NCBI RefSeq assembly: GCF_025630775.1
Contig: NZ_JAOSZE010000036.1
Coordinates: 44,728 to 108,727, forward strand
Origin: Actinoplanes sp. KI2
GTDB taxonomy: Bacteria; Actinomycetota; Actinomycetes; Mycobacteriales; Micromonosporaceae
Length of the DNA stretch: 64,000 bases
Direction of reading: 5' to 3'
The notes below the pieces were generated by a model that was given only the letters and a program-made list of their open reading frames with translations, was not told where the DNA came from and did not search any database. Shown one piece after another: positions 25,611 to 33,493 of this stretch (position 1 is the stretch's first letter; each line of letters opens with the position of its first letter). The position numbers and the translations under genes were made by a program.

Positions 25611-25687
25611 CTTGCAAACCTGTGCGTCCCCTATGGAAACAAACCTTGCCGTTTCCCAGCTCATCCCCTATGGAAGATCCTTGCAAA
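25611..25687 (-). promoter_or_regulatory. Repeated elements in the amylase promoter
   Basis: CTTGCAAA occurs at 25611-25618 and 25680-25687, and TCCCCTATGGAA at 25627-25638 and 25664-25675. CTTGCA-type repeats are known operators in Streptomyces amylase promoters. The elements lie 90-165 nt upstream of the amylase start, so they may act as LacI-family operators and as a second regulator's sites. Confidence 0.55.
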
Positions 25688-25689
25688 GA

Positions 25690-26727
25690 TCATTTCATGG
25701 GCGGTGCCGCATCGGTGTAATCGGCCGACAAAATCACCTGGTAGCTCAGCAATGTGTCGCCGTGCCAGGACTCCCGGGCCAGCGCCCGGCCGCCGTTCGC
25801 GTCCACGATCAGCCGGGCCTCGCTGCCGTCGCGGAGGTAGCCGACCGCCACGCCGGCGCGGCCACGCTGATCCCGGACGTCGCCGAGCAGCCGGACGCCG
25901 GGCAGGTCGGCGAGCATCCGGTAGCCGGCCGCCCGTACCGCCGGGCTCACCGGCAGGTCGGTCACCAGCGTCTCGCCGGCCACGAACAGCAGGTAGTCGG
26001 TCGGGCCCTCGAGGTCGTCGGCCCGGGCCTGCAGAAACTTCCGCAGCGCCCCCGGGGTGGTCAGGGTCGCCAGTTGCCGACTGGTCACCGGCCGGCCGCC
26101 GAGCAGCAGATGGCCCTCGGTGGCCGTCTTGATCCCCCGCTCACCGTCATCCATGGTGATCACGACGTCGCCGTCGCGCCACCGCCGCGGCGAGCCGTCC
26201 GCCTTCCAGGCCGCCTGGTCCGCCGGGCCGGCCGGCTGCGCGCCGAGCATCCGGACGGCGATGACCTCCGGGCGGCCCGGGCCGGTGGGCAACCAGTGCT
26301 CCATCGAGGTCTTCCGCACGATGGCGTACGGGTGGGCGGCGGGGCCGACCTCGCGGCGTACGCCGGTTTCGAGCTCGGTGCGCCAGTATCGCCCCGTGGT
26401 GGCGTCGTGGGTGGTCTGTTCCGCCGCGGCCAGAAGCAGCCCGCGCGCGGTGATCGGCGCGGTCGTGCCGGTGGTACCGGTCGTGCCGGTCGTGCCGGTC
26501 GCGTTCGGGGCCGGGCGCGGCGCCTTCGTCCGCACCGCGGCGCCGCCGACGATCACCGCGCCGGCGACCACCGCCGCGGCCGCCACCACGAGCCGGCGGC
26601 GCGATGCCGGCCGGGCGGCGGGCCGCCGCGGGTGGGCCATGATCGACGCGGGGTCGGTGCGGCTGTCCTCGTTCTCGTCGAGGCGGGCCGGGCGGCTGGA
26701 CGCCACCAGACGCATCAGGTCGTTCAT
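25690..26727 (-). CDS. CU044_5270-type membrane-anchored protein
   Basis: 345 aa, ATG 26727 overlapping the sigma-factor stop (ATGA). One transmembrane helix near residues 45-65 (LVVAAAAVVAGAVIVGGAAV) separates a short cytoplasmic N-terminus from an extracytoplasmic domain of about 270 residues. The outer domain has the pattern of CU044_5270 family proteins (ITARGLLLAAAEQT, GRYWRTELETGVRR, RQLATLTTPGALRKFL, LLFVAGETLVTDLPVSPAVRAAGYRMLADLPGV). These are always encoded next to ECF sigma factors and probably act as sensors or anti-sigma partners. A GTTGTTGTTGTT-coded Gly-Thr-Thr repeat lies just outside the membrane. Confidence 0.8.
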   Translation of the reverse strand: MNDLMRLVASSRPARLDENEDSRTDPASIMAHPRRPAARPASRRRLVVAAAAVVAGAVIVGGAAVRTKAPRPAPNATGTTGTTGTTGTTAPITARGLLLAAAEQTTHDATTGRYWRTELETGVRREVGPAAHPYAIVRKTSMEHWLPTGPGRPEVIAVRMLGAQPAGPADQAAWKADGSPRRWRDGDVVITMDDGERGIKTATEGHLLLGGRPVTSRQLATLTTPGALRKFLQARADDLEGPTDYLLFVAGETLVTDLPVSPAVRAAGYRMLADLPGVRLLGDVRDQRGRAGVAVGYLRDGSEARLIVDANGGRALARESWHGDTLLSYQVILSADYTDAAPPMK

Positions 26728-27254
26728 CTTGTGCGCTCCTGCTCGGGAAGGGTGATTTCGACAAGACGGGCGTCCAGGGCGTGCCGCAATCGCTTGCGGG
26801 CCCGATGCAGCCGGACGAAGTAGGTGGCCACCGAGCACCCGATCACCTGAGCGGCCTGCCGGGGCGTCAGCCCCTGCCAGGCCACCAGCGTGATCAGCTC
26901 GCGATCGCCGTCTGGCAGGGCGCCGAGCGCGGCGAGCACCGCCACTCGCTCGGCCACCCCGTCGGCCGGGTCGTCACCGGCCTCGATCACCCAGGCGCGC
27001 AGCTCGGCGGCGAGGCTCACCTGGCGGGCCTCGTCGCGATAGCGCTCGCGGATGACGTTGCGGGTCACGCCGAGCAGCCACGGCAGCGGTCGCGGCGGCA
27101 CCACGTCGAGCCGGCGCCACGCCACGAGGAACGTGTCGCCGACGATGTCGTCCGCGAGCTGGCGGCCGGCCCGGCTCACCGCGTACGCGTACACCCGGGG
27201 TCGGTGTTCGTCGTAGATCGCGGTGAACCGGCGTTCCGCGTCGGGGTCGGTCAC
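26724..27254 (-). CDS. ECF-type RNA polymerase sigma factor
   Basis: 176 aa from GTG 27254 (GCAGGAG just upstream). Region 2 is FTAIYDEHRPRVYAYAVSRAG, DDIVGDTFLVAWRRLDVVP, with RPLPWLLGVTRNVIRERYRDE; region 4 is LPDGDRELITLVAWQGLTPRQAAQVIGCSVATYFVRLHRARKRL in its helix-turn-helix. It directs RNA polymerase to a small regulon. The stop overlaps the start of the CU044_5270 gene, so the two are made together as a sigma/partner unit. Confidence 0.92.
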   Translation of the reverse strand: MTDPDAERRFTAIYDEHRPRVYAYAVSRAGRQLADDIVGDTFLVAWRRLDVVPPRPLPWLLGVTRNVIRERYRDEARQVSLAAELRAWVIEAGDDPADGVAERVAVLAALGALPDGDRELITLVAWQGLTPRQAAQVIGCSVATYFVRLHRARKRLRHALDARLVEITLPEQERTR

Positions 27255-27369
27255 GAGCTCCTGCTCCTTCGTCCGGGAAGGTACGCCGTCACGAGGTAGT
27301 GCGCGCAGACCCGGCCTTCTTACGCGGCGATCTCTCAGGCCCGGTGCCCGACGGTCGATACGGACACTC

Positions 27370-28914
27370 GTGGACTCACCCGGCCGCATGCGACAGTGGC
27401 CTTCGCCGGCCCGCGACCCGCTGCTGATCGGGGCCGTGCTGTGGACCGCGCTGGCCGCGGCCCTTTTCTTCGGCTTGGCCGGCCCGTCCGCGACGAACGC
27501 GCTCTGGCAGGTCCGCACCCTCTGGCTCGTCCAGGTGCCGCTCGACGGGCTGCTGGTGTACTCGTCCTGGCGGGTCTTCCGGATCGCGACCGGCGCGACC
27601 CGCCGGTTCTGGCGGATCCTCGGCTCGGTCACGACGCTGTTCCTGTTCGGCGACTCGTTCCAGGCCCTGCAGGCCGTCCTCGCCGAGCCGGGCGATTCGT
27701 CGACGACGAGCGGCGGCGTCCTGCAGTCCGCCTGCTTCGTGACCGGGCTCGCGGCGGTCGTGCTGGCGATGCTGGCGCATCCGCAGCCGGGCCGCTCCGC
27801 GCGGGAGCGGCTGGCGTTCTGGCTGGACTCGGCGACCGTGCTGGTCGGCGGGGCGGTGATCGCCTGGAGCTTCGCGGTGAAGCCGGGCGAGTACCACCGG
27901 ACCGACATCCTGGGCACGCTTGCGCTCAGCGCGGTGTCGCTGACCTCGGCCTTCGCCGCCGTCAAAATGATCATGGGCGGGAACGCGCCGATGCGGAGAG
28001 CCGCGGCGATCCCCATGATCACCGCCGCCGGGTTCGTCATGATCGGCCAGTTCGTGGCGCGGTCCGCGGCCGACCACCCACCGGCCTACGTCTATCTGGT
28101 GCGGCTCCTGCCGTCACTGCTGATCGCCGTCGGGCCGCGGATCCAGGAGTTGATCGCCCGGTTCGATCCGGAGCCGTTCGGCGAGCGCCGCCGCAGGCAC
28201 TACAGCGTCCTGCCGTACGGGGCGATGGCGGTCGCCTTCCTCACACTGGTCGTGATCATGCCGAACGGTGCGGGCATCCGGATGTGGGGCGTCGTGGCCG
28301 GGCTCGGCGCGATCTGCCTGCTGGTGGTGCTCCGGCAGGTGGCATCGTTCCGGGACAACACCGACCTGATCAACCGGCTCGACGCGACCCTGGCCGAGCT
28401 GTCCCACCAGGCGCACACCGACGGGCTGACCGGGCTGGCCAACCGCACCCACTTCTACGCGCAGCTGGAGACCGCGCTCGGGCGTACGTCCGAGATCGCC
28501 GTGCTGCTCGTCGACCTGGACGGCTTCAAGGCGGTGAACGACACGCTCGGCCACGCGGCCGGCGACACGCTGCTGGTCTCGGTGGCCGACAAGATGCGGG
28601 CCGCGCTGCGCTCCGGCGACGTGGCGGCCCGGCTGGGCGGCGACGAGTTCGCGGTGCTGCTGCACGACTGCACCGGCCCGGACGCCGAGGACACCGCGCG
28701 CCGTATCCTCGAGGCTCTCGCCGTGCCGGTGGAGATCGACGGGACCTCGGTGCGGGCGAACGCCAGCATCGGCGCGGCCGCGGCCGAGCCGGGCGAGGGA
28801 TCGGGTGCCCTCGTGCGGCGAGCGGACATCGCGATGTACGCGGCCAAGTCGGCCGGCAAGGGCAGGTGGAAGCGGTACGAAGCGGGCATGGAGACGGCCG
28901 CGTCTTCTCCTTGA
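27370..28914 (+). CDS. Membrane diguanylate cyclase (GGDEF)
   Basis: 514 aa from GTG 27370; ATG 27388 is an equally possible start and no Shine-Dalgarno decides. The first about 320 residues contain some 8 to 10 hydrophobic helices (LLIGAVLWTALAAALFFGLAG, AVGPRIQ, YGAMAVAFLTLVVIM). The C-terminal GGDEF domain is complete: HTDGLTGLANRTHF, LLVDLDGFKAVNDTLGH, and the catalytic loop RLGGDEFAVLLHD. An RSGD inhibitory site sits five residues before GGDEF, so cyclic-di-GMP should feed back on the enzyme. It would convert GTP to c-di-GMP in response to a membrane signal. It is divergent from the sigma-factor gene. Confidence 0.92.
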   Translation: MDSPGRMRQWPSPARDPLLIGAVLWTALAAALFFGLAGPSATNALWQVRTLWLVQVPLDGLLVYSSWRVFRIATGATRRFWRILGSVTTLFLFGDSFQALQAVLAEPGDSSTTSGGVLQSACFVTGLAAVVLAMLAHPQPGRSARERLAFWLDSATVLVGGAVIAWSFAVKPGEYHRTDILGTLALSAVSLTSAFAAVKMIMGGNAPMRRAAAIPMITAAGFVMIGQFVARSAADHPPAYVYLVRLLPSLLIAVGPRIQELIARFDPEPFGERRRRHYSVLPYGAMAVAFLTLVVIMPNGAGIRMWGVVAGLGAICLLVVLRQVASFRDNTDLINRLDATLAELSHQAHTDGLTGLANRTHFYAQLETALGRTSEIAVLLVDLDGFKAVNDTLGHAAGDTLLVSVADKMRAALRSGDVAARLGGDEFAVLLHDCTGPDAEDTARRILEALAVPVEIDGTSVRANASIGAAAAEPGEGSGALVRRADIAMYAAKSAGKGRWKRYEAGMETAASSP

Positions 28915-29060
28915 TGCACGGCGTCAGCTACCTCTACTTCAAGGGCAACAGCACGCTGAACGCGGCCCGCTCCTCGTCGCTGAATCCGGGCAGCTTCGGG
29001 GTCTACCTCACCGGGATCGAGCACCGATCAGCAGGACGCCACGTTCCGCGTCGGGTACTG
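28914..29060 (+). other. Coding-like remnant between the cyclase and acyltransferase genes
   Basis: ATG 28914 overlaps the cyclase stop (TGATG) and opens a frame reading MHGVSYLYFKGNSTLNA then ARSSSLNPGSFGVYLTG. This 30-residue stretch has a protein-like composition but then runs without a stop into the next gene in the wrong frame. I read it as the decayed front of a lost gene; I do not recognise the family. Confidence 0.3.
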
Positions 29061-29082
29061 AAACGGCGAGTACCCTTCCCGG

Positions 29083-30546
29083 ATGCCGCAGCGAAGGATG
29101 GCGTGGCTCGACGCGCTGCGGGCCGTCGCGGCCCTGCTCGTCGTGTACGCCCATCTGAGCCACTACCTGCTGCGCGGCGCCCGGAACGTCTCGGCCGAGT
29201 GGCTGCACGCCGGACCGGCCGGGGTGATGCTGTTCTTCCTGGTCAGCGGCTATATCATCCCGGCCTCGCTGGAGCGGCACGGTGACCTGCGCCGGTTCTG
29301 GCTCGGCCGGCTGGCCCGGCTCTACCCGCTCTACCTGGTGGTCTGCGTGCTGGTGGCGCTGACCGTGCCGCTGACCGTCTCCGGTGCGGTGGCCCACCTG
29401 ACGATGCTGCCCCAACTGCTCGGCGCGCCGCTGCTCACGCCGGTGGTCTGGACGCTCAGCTTCGAGATGGCGTTCTACCTGATCGTGGCCGCCCTCTTCG
29501 CGCTGCGCCTGCACCGGGCGAGCGCGTGGGCGGCGATCGCCTTCGCGGTGACCGGGGTGGCGACGGCTCCCCTGTCGCCGAGCCGGCTGGCCGGCCCGGC
29601 GCTGCCCTTCCTGGTGGCGGCGGTGCTCGTGCTCGGCCTGGCCGCGCTGACCGCCCGCCGCCGGGCCGCGCTGACCGCCCGCCGCCGGGCCGCGCTGACC
29701 GCCCGCCGCCGGGCCGCGCTGACCGCCGGCCGCCGCCGGGCCGTGCCGGCCGCCGGCGCCGTCCTGCTGCTGGCGCTGGCGATCACCCTGCTGCTGGCCG
29801 ACCAGGACGTATCGCACGTCTGGGACGGCTTGCTCATCCCGGCCGTGATGTTCACCGGCACCACGATCTACCGCGCCCAGCAGGGCCAGATCCCGCGCCG
29901 GCACGCCGTCGCGACGATGGCCGTGGTGGCCGCCGCGCTGCTCACCAACTGGTTCGCCGAGCTCGCCTCGCTGCACGCGCTGACCCCCCGCTACGCGGCT
30001 CGCTCGGTGATCACGCTGGCCGTGATCGGCGGCGCCTTCGCCATCGGGCTGGCCTGCCGGAACCGCCGGGTGCCGAGCTTCCTCGCCTGGCTCGGCGTGG
30101 TCAGCTACTCGATCTACCTGATCCATGTCCCGCTCATCTCGCTACTGGCGCCGCTGCTGAGCAGCCTCGGCGAGCGCCTGCACGGGCCGATCGAGCTGCT
30201 CGCGGTGGCCGGTTTCCTGGCCGTGCTCTTCGGGCTGTCGTGGTTCGCCCACCGCTTCGTCGAGCTGCCGGGGCAGCGCCTCGGCCGCCTGCTGACCGAC
30301 CGGTTCGCCGCCCCGCCCGGCCAGCGCCTCGGCCGCCTGCTGACCGACCGGTTCGCCGCGCCGCCCGGCCAGCGCCTTCGCCGCCTGATGGCCGAGCAGC
30401 GCGGTGAGGGCCGCGACGGCGCCGAGGAACAGGCGGTCGGCCCGGCTGTCGGCATTGCTGACGAGGCCGAAGACGGTGTGCGCGATGAGGGCGCCGCAGC
30501 ACAGGGCCACGAGGTGGCGCGGGGTCAGCTGCCGGCCGCGCAGTAG
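29083..30546 (+). CDS. Acyltransferase 3 family membrane protein with repeat-extended C-terminus
   Basis: 487 aa, ATG 29083, preceded by TACCCT-N6 (leaderless type). The acyltransferase-3 fold is clear: WLDALRAVAALLVVYAHLSHY, GPAGVMLFFLVSGYIIPAS, RRFWLGRLARLYPLY, and a late WLGVVSYSIYLIHVPLI. About 10 transmembrane helices; the last ends near HRFVELP (residue 395). It would O-acylate a carbohydrate or lipid at the membrane. Two repeats are unusual: four copies of AALTARRR between helices (29641-29732) and 2.5 copies of a 16-residue unit QRLGRLLTDRFAAPPG after the last helix. Beyond these the frame stays open for about 50 residues antisense to the convergent gene, so the natural end was probably near 30300. 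Confidence 0.85.
   Translation: MPQRRMAWLDALRAVAALLVVYAHLSHYLLRGARNVSAEWLHAGPAGVMLFFLVSGYIIPASLERHGDLRRFWLGRLARLYPLYLVVCVLVALTVPLTVSGAVAHLTMLPQLLGAPLLTPVVWTLSFEMAFYLIVAALFALRLHRASAWAAIAFAVTGVATAPLSPSRLAGPALPFLVAAVLVLGLAALTARRRAALTARRRAALTARRRAALTAGRRRAVPAAGAVLLLALAITLLLADQDVSHVWDGLLIPAVMFTGTTIYRAQQGQIPRRHAVATMAVVAAALLTNWFAELASLHALTPRYAARSVITLAVIGGAFAIGLACRNRRVPSFLAWLGVVSYSIYLIHVPLISLLAPLLSSLGERLHGPIELLAVAGFLAVLFGLSWFAHRFVELPGQRLGRLLTDRFAAPPGQRLGRLLTDRFAAPPGQRLRRLMAEQRGEGRDGAEEQAVGPAVGIADEAEDGVRDEGAAAQGHEVARGQLPAAQ
29641..29732 (+). repeat. 24-bp in-frame tandem repeat (AALTARRR)
   Basis: Units at 29641-29664, 29665-29688 and 29689-29712 are identical (GCCGCGCTGACCGCCCGCCG plus CCGG); a fourth, altered copy follows to about 29732. 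It encodes a strongly basic segment in a loop between membrane helices of the acyltransferase. Confidence 0.85.
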
Positions 30547-31683
30547 CAGCACCGCTCCCCCGACGATCAGTGCGGCGCCGGCCATCAACAGCAGTGGCCA
30601 CCAGCCGTGCCGGGTCTTGTCGCCCAACGGCCAGAGCAGGACGAGGAAGGCGAAGGTGGCCACGGTCGCGCCGACCGCCAGCACCGCCGGCTGGAGCGTC
30701 ACCGGCCTGGGCGCCGGGCGCAGTCGGAGGCGCAGGCCGAGCAGCAGGAACGCGATGACCAGCACCGTAACGATCACGGTGGCGGCCGGCGGCATGGTGT
30801 AGCCCGGGTCTTGCGAGGGCACGACCGCGACCCGGATCAGGGCCGCGCCGAGCACCGCGACGATCCCGCTCGCGATCAGGCCGCCGCGGCGCAGGTAGGG
30901 CTGTGCGCCGTGCCGCCGGAAGAGAAGCTCCACCATCACGACCGGGATCGTCACGCTGAAGACCGCGTGGTAGACGAGGTTGAGCTCGGTGTAGTCGCTG
31001 TTGACCCCGAGCAGCCGGGGCGCCCAGCCGGCCGCGCCGTACAGATGCGGGCTGGTCAGGCTCTGCAGGGCCAGCCCCTCCTCGACCAGGCCGTAGGCGA
31101 CGCCGAGCAGCAGCAGGTTGAGATATCCGCCGCCGGTGCGCCGCCACGCCTCGCGCAGGAAGAGCACGCCGCCGGCGTAGATCGGCGCGAAGACCAGCAA
31201 CGCCCAGATCAGCCGCAGCGGCACGGTGCCCAGCGTCGCCTCGGCCACCACCGGCGCCAGCACGGCCAGCGCCAGCGCCGCCCGCCGGTTGCACGGCCGC
31301 GGGTCGGGGACGCGCGGGAAAGCGGCCCGCATGACCGGGCGGTTGACCGCCGCGACCAGCACGGCGAGCAGCGCCACCTGGCCGGCCTCGATCGGGCGGA
31401 GCCACCCCGGATAGGCCCCGGCGGCCAACTGCCAGGCCACCGCGATGAAGCCGGCGGCCGACAGGAACCGGACCCGCCGATAGGCCGACGACGAGCCGGC
31501 GCGGAGTTTGCGGATCACCCGGACGTACAGGACGGCGACCAGGAAGATCAGGATCTGCTGAGGCCCCAGGGTGGCGGCGTGCGTGACGAGGGTGAGGACG
31601 GCGAACGAGACGCCGGTGGCGAGGCTCGCGACGAGCAGGCCGACGACCAGGCGAACCGCTCGCTGCTGCCGAATCGAGGTCAT
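30142..31683 (-). CDS. Polytopic membrane protein of unknown function, EE...H motif
   Basis: 513 aa from ATG 31683 (an in-frame ATG at 31713 adds 10 residues). About 12 hydrophobic helices. One segment reads GVAYGLVEEGLALQSL and another NLVYHAVFSVTIPVVMVELLF; a pair of Glu and a later His inside helices is the arrangement of CPBP/PrsW-type intramembrane proteases, but the full motif set is not present, so this is only a resemblance. The last helix ends near LTALLGHQAA; beyond it the protein is a repeat (GEPVGQQAAEALAGRG) and then about 45 residues read antisense to the acyltransferase gene. The natural C-terminus was probably near 30390. Confidence 0.7.
   Translation of the reverse strand: MTSIRQQRAVRLVVGLLVASLATGVSFAVLTLVTHAATLGPQQILIFLVAVLYVRVIRKLRAGSSSAYRRVRFLSAAGFIAVAWQLAAGAYPGWLRPIEAGQVALLAVLVAAVNRPVMRAAFPRVPDPRPCNRRAALALAVLAPVVAEATLGTVPLRLIWALLVFAPIYAGGVLFLREAWRRTGGGYLNLLLLGVAYGLVEEGLALQSLTSPHLYGAAGWAPRLLGVNSDYTELNLVYHAVFSVTIPVVMVELLFRRHGAQPYLRRGGLIASGIVAVLGAALIRVAVVPSQDPGYTMPPAATVIVTVLVIAFLLLGLRLRLRPAPRPVTLQPAVLAVGATVATFAFLVLLWPLGDKTRHGWWPLLLMAGAALIVGGAVLLLRGRQLTPRHLVALCCGALIAHTVFGLVSNADSRADRLFLGAVAALTALLGHQAAKALAGRRGEPVGQQAAEALAGRGGEPVGQQAAEALPRQLDEAVGEPRQPEEHGQETGHREQLDRPVQALAEAAQQRRQ
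30274..30390. repeat. 48-bp tandem repeat at a convergent gene junction
   Basis: Units at 30274-30321 and 30322-30369 are almost identical, with a partial third copy from 30370. Read rightwards it encodes QRLGRLLTDRFAAPPG; read leftwards, in the convergent gene, GEPVGQQAAEALAGRG. Because 48 is a multiple of 3 and no frame used contains a stop, both genes stay open through it. Confidence 0.9.
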
Positions 31684-31749
31684 GCACCGACGGTAGGGAT
31701 CCAACAAGATCATTACGTCGGACCACGGTCCGAGATTCGGCCTCCTCCC

Positions 31750-32415
31750 TCAGGAGGAGGGTCGGGGCCGCACCAGCCCGAGGTCGTACGCGAGCACGAC
31801 GGCCTGCACCCGGTCGCGCACCTCGAGCTTGCGCAGGATCGCCGACACGTGGGTCTTCACGGTCGTCTCGGAGACCACCAGCCGGTCGGCGATCTCGGCG
31901 TTCGACGCACCCCGGGCAATCAGCGTCAGCACCTCGCGCTCCCGCTCGGTGAGCCGGTCGAGGCTGCCCGCCGGAGCGGCCGGCGTCACGTCGGTGACCA
32001 GAAACCGGTCGAGCAGCCGGCGGGTCGCGGTCGGGGCGAGCAGCGCGTCGCCGCCGGCCACCACCCGGATCGCCTCGACCAGGTCGGCCGGGCGCACGTC
32101 CTTGAGCAGGAACCCGCTCGCCCCGGCCCGCAGCGCCGCATAGAGCGGCTGCTCCAGGTCGTACGTGGTCAGGATGATGACTCTGGGGGCATCCGGCGCG
32201 GCGGTGAGCCGGGCGGTCGCGGCCACCCCGTCGAGGCCGGGCATCCGCACGTCCATCAGCACCACGTCCGGCCGGGTCTGCGCGGCCAGCCGGATCGCCT
32301 GCTCGCCGTCGGCCGCCTCGCCCACCACGGTCAGATCGTCCCGGGACTCGAGGATCATCCGGAAGCCGGACCGGACGAGTGCCTGATCATCGGCGATCAG
32401 CACCTTGATGGTCAC
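31750..32415 (-). CDS. NarL/LuxR-type response regulator
   Basis: 221 aa, GTG 32415 overlapping the kinase stop (GTGA). Receiver domain with DD at LIADDQALVR, phospho-acceptor Asp in VVLMDVRMPGLDG, the switch Thr in IILTTYD and Lys in GFLLKDV. C-terminal helix-turn-helix LTEREREVLTLIARGASNAEIADRLVVSETTVKTHV in the LuxR fold. It is the partner of the interrupted histidine kinase upstream; since that kinase lacks its ATPase part, the regulator may be driven by other kinases or acetyl phosphate. Confidence 0.93.
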   Translation of the reverse strand: MTIKVLIADDQALVRSGFRMILESRDDLTVVGEAADGEQAIRLAAQTRPDVVLMDVRMPGLDGVAATARLTAAPDAPRVIILTTYDLEQPLYAALRAGASGFLLKDVRPADLVEAIRVVAGGDALLAPTATRRLLDRFLVTDVTPAAPAGSLDRLTEREREVLTLIARGASNAEIADRLVVSETTVKTHVSAILRKLEVRDRVQAVVLAYDLGLVRPRPSS

Positions 32416-33482
32416 GGCCGGTCCCGTACCGGAAGAATGGCCGCCACCTCGAAGCCGCCGCCCTCGCGCGGCCCCGCCGTCAGGGTGCCGCCGAGCAGTC
32501 CGGCCCGTTCCCGCATGCCGATCAGCCCGTGGCCGCCCCGCGGCAGCGAGCCGCCGCCGGTCCCGTTGTCCCGCACCTGCACGCGCACCTCCGCGTCGTC
32601 GATCGACACCAGCACCTCGGCCTCCGATGCCCGGGCGTGCCGCAGCGTGTTGGTCAGCGCCTCCTGGACGATCCGGTACGCGCCGACCTACACACCCGGC
32701 GGCACCTCGCCCTCGCCCTCGCGGCGCAGCGTCACCCGCAGTCCGGAGTCACCCATCGTCGCGGCCAGCCGCTCGACATCGTCCAATGTGGGCTGCGGCG
32801 CGGCGTCGTCGTCGCTCTCCTCCCGGACCGTACGCAGGAAGCCGCGCAGCTCGGCGAGCGCCTGCCGACCGGCCTCCTCGGTGCGCCGCACCGCCTCGCG
32901 CGCCCGATCCGGGTCCGACTCCCACACGTCGTCGGCGGCGGCCGCCTGCACCACCATCACCGAGACCGTGTGCGCGAGGAGGTCGTGCAGGTCGCGGGCG
33001 ATCCGGGCCCGCTCCTCGAGCACCGCCTGCCGCCGCTCGGCCACCCGTCGCGCGCCTCGCGCCCGGGCCAGCGCGCCCCAGCTCCAGGCCAGCAGGACCG
33101 CGCCGAACCACCAGCCGACGAGGTCCCAGCGTCCCCGCGCGGCGGCCGGCCCGCACGCGGTGAGCAGGGCGAGCGCCAGGATCCCGAGCGTCTCGCCGGC
33201 CGGTCGCAACCAGGCGTAAGTGCACAGCACCACGAAGGCGATCCCCGGCCCGAAACCCGGGTAGATCGCCTGCAGCCCGGCACTGATCACCAGAACCGTC
33301 GCGGTGACCGGGGCCGGCCGGTCGCCGAGCCACAACAGCACCACGGCCTGCACCAGGATCAGCCCGGCCGCCAGGACCGGCGCCGAGCCGTAGACGACGA
33401 CCGGCGCCGAGGCCGCCACCGAGCCGAGGACGAACACCGCCCGCCAGCGGCGCGGCAGGCTCGCCGTGTAGCCGTCCCCCAT
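32412..33482 (-). pseudogene. NarL-type sensor histidine kinase with in-frame TAG
   Basis: A single reading frame from ATG 33482 to TGA 32412 is broken only by TAG at 32688-32690. The first part (264 codons) has about five membrane helices, then the HisKA_3 phospho-acceptor block ARIARDLHDLLAHTVSVMVVQ. Immediately after EGEVPPGV comes TAG, then VGAYRIVQEALTN, RHARA and the HATPase boxes DNGTGGG and GHGLIGMRERAGLLGG. Family members run straight through this point with a residue such as Glu or Asp, so one base change (GAG to TAG) explains it. Neither part alone can autophosphorylate. A sequencing error or true pseudogene are the main options. It is 11 nt downstream of the DeoR gene. Confidence 0.85.
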
Positions 33483-33493
33483 GCCGGCTCACG

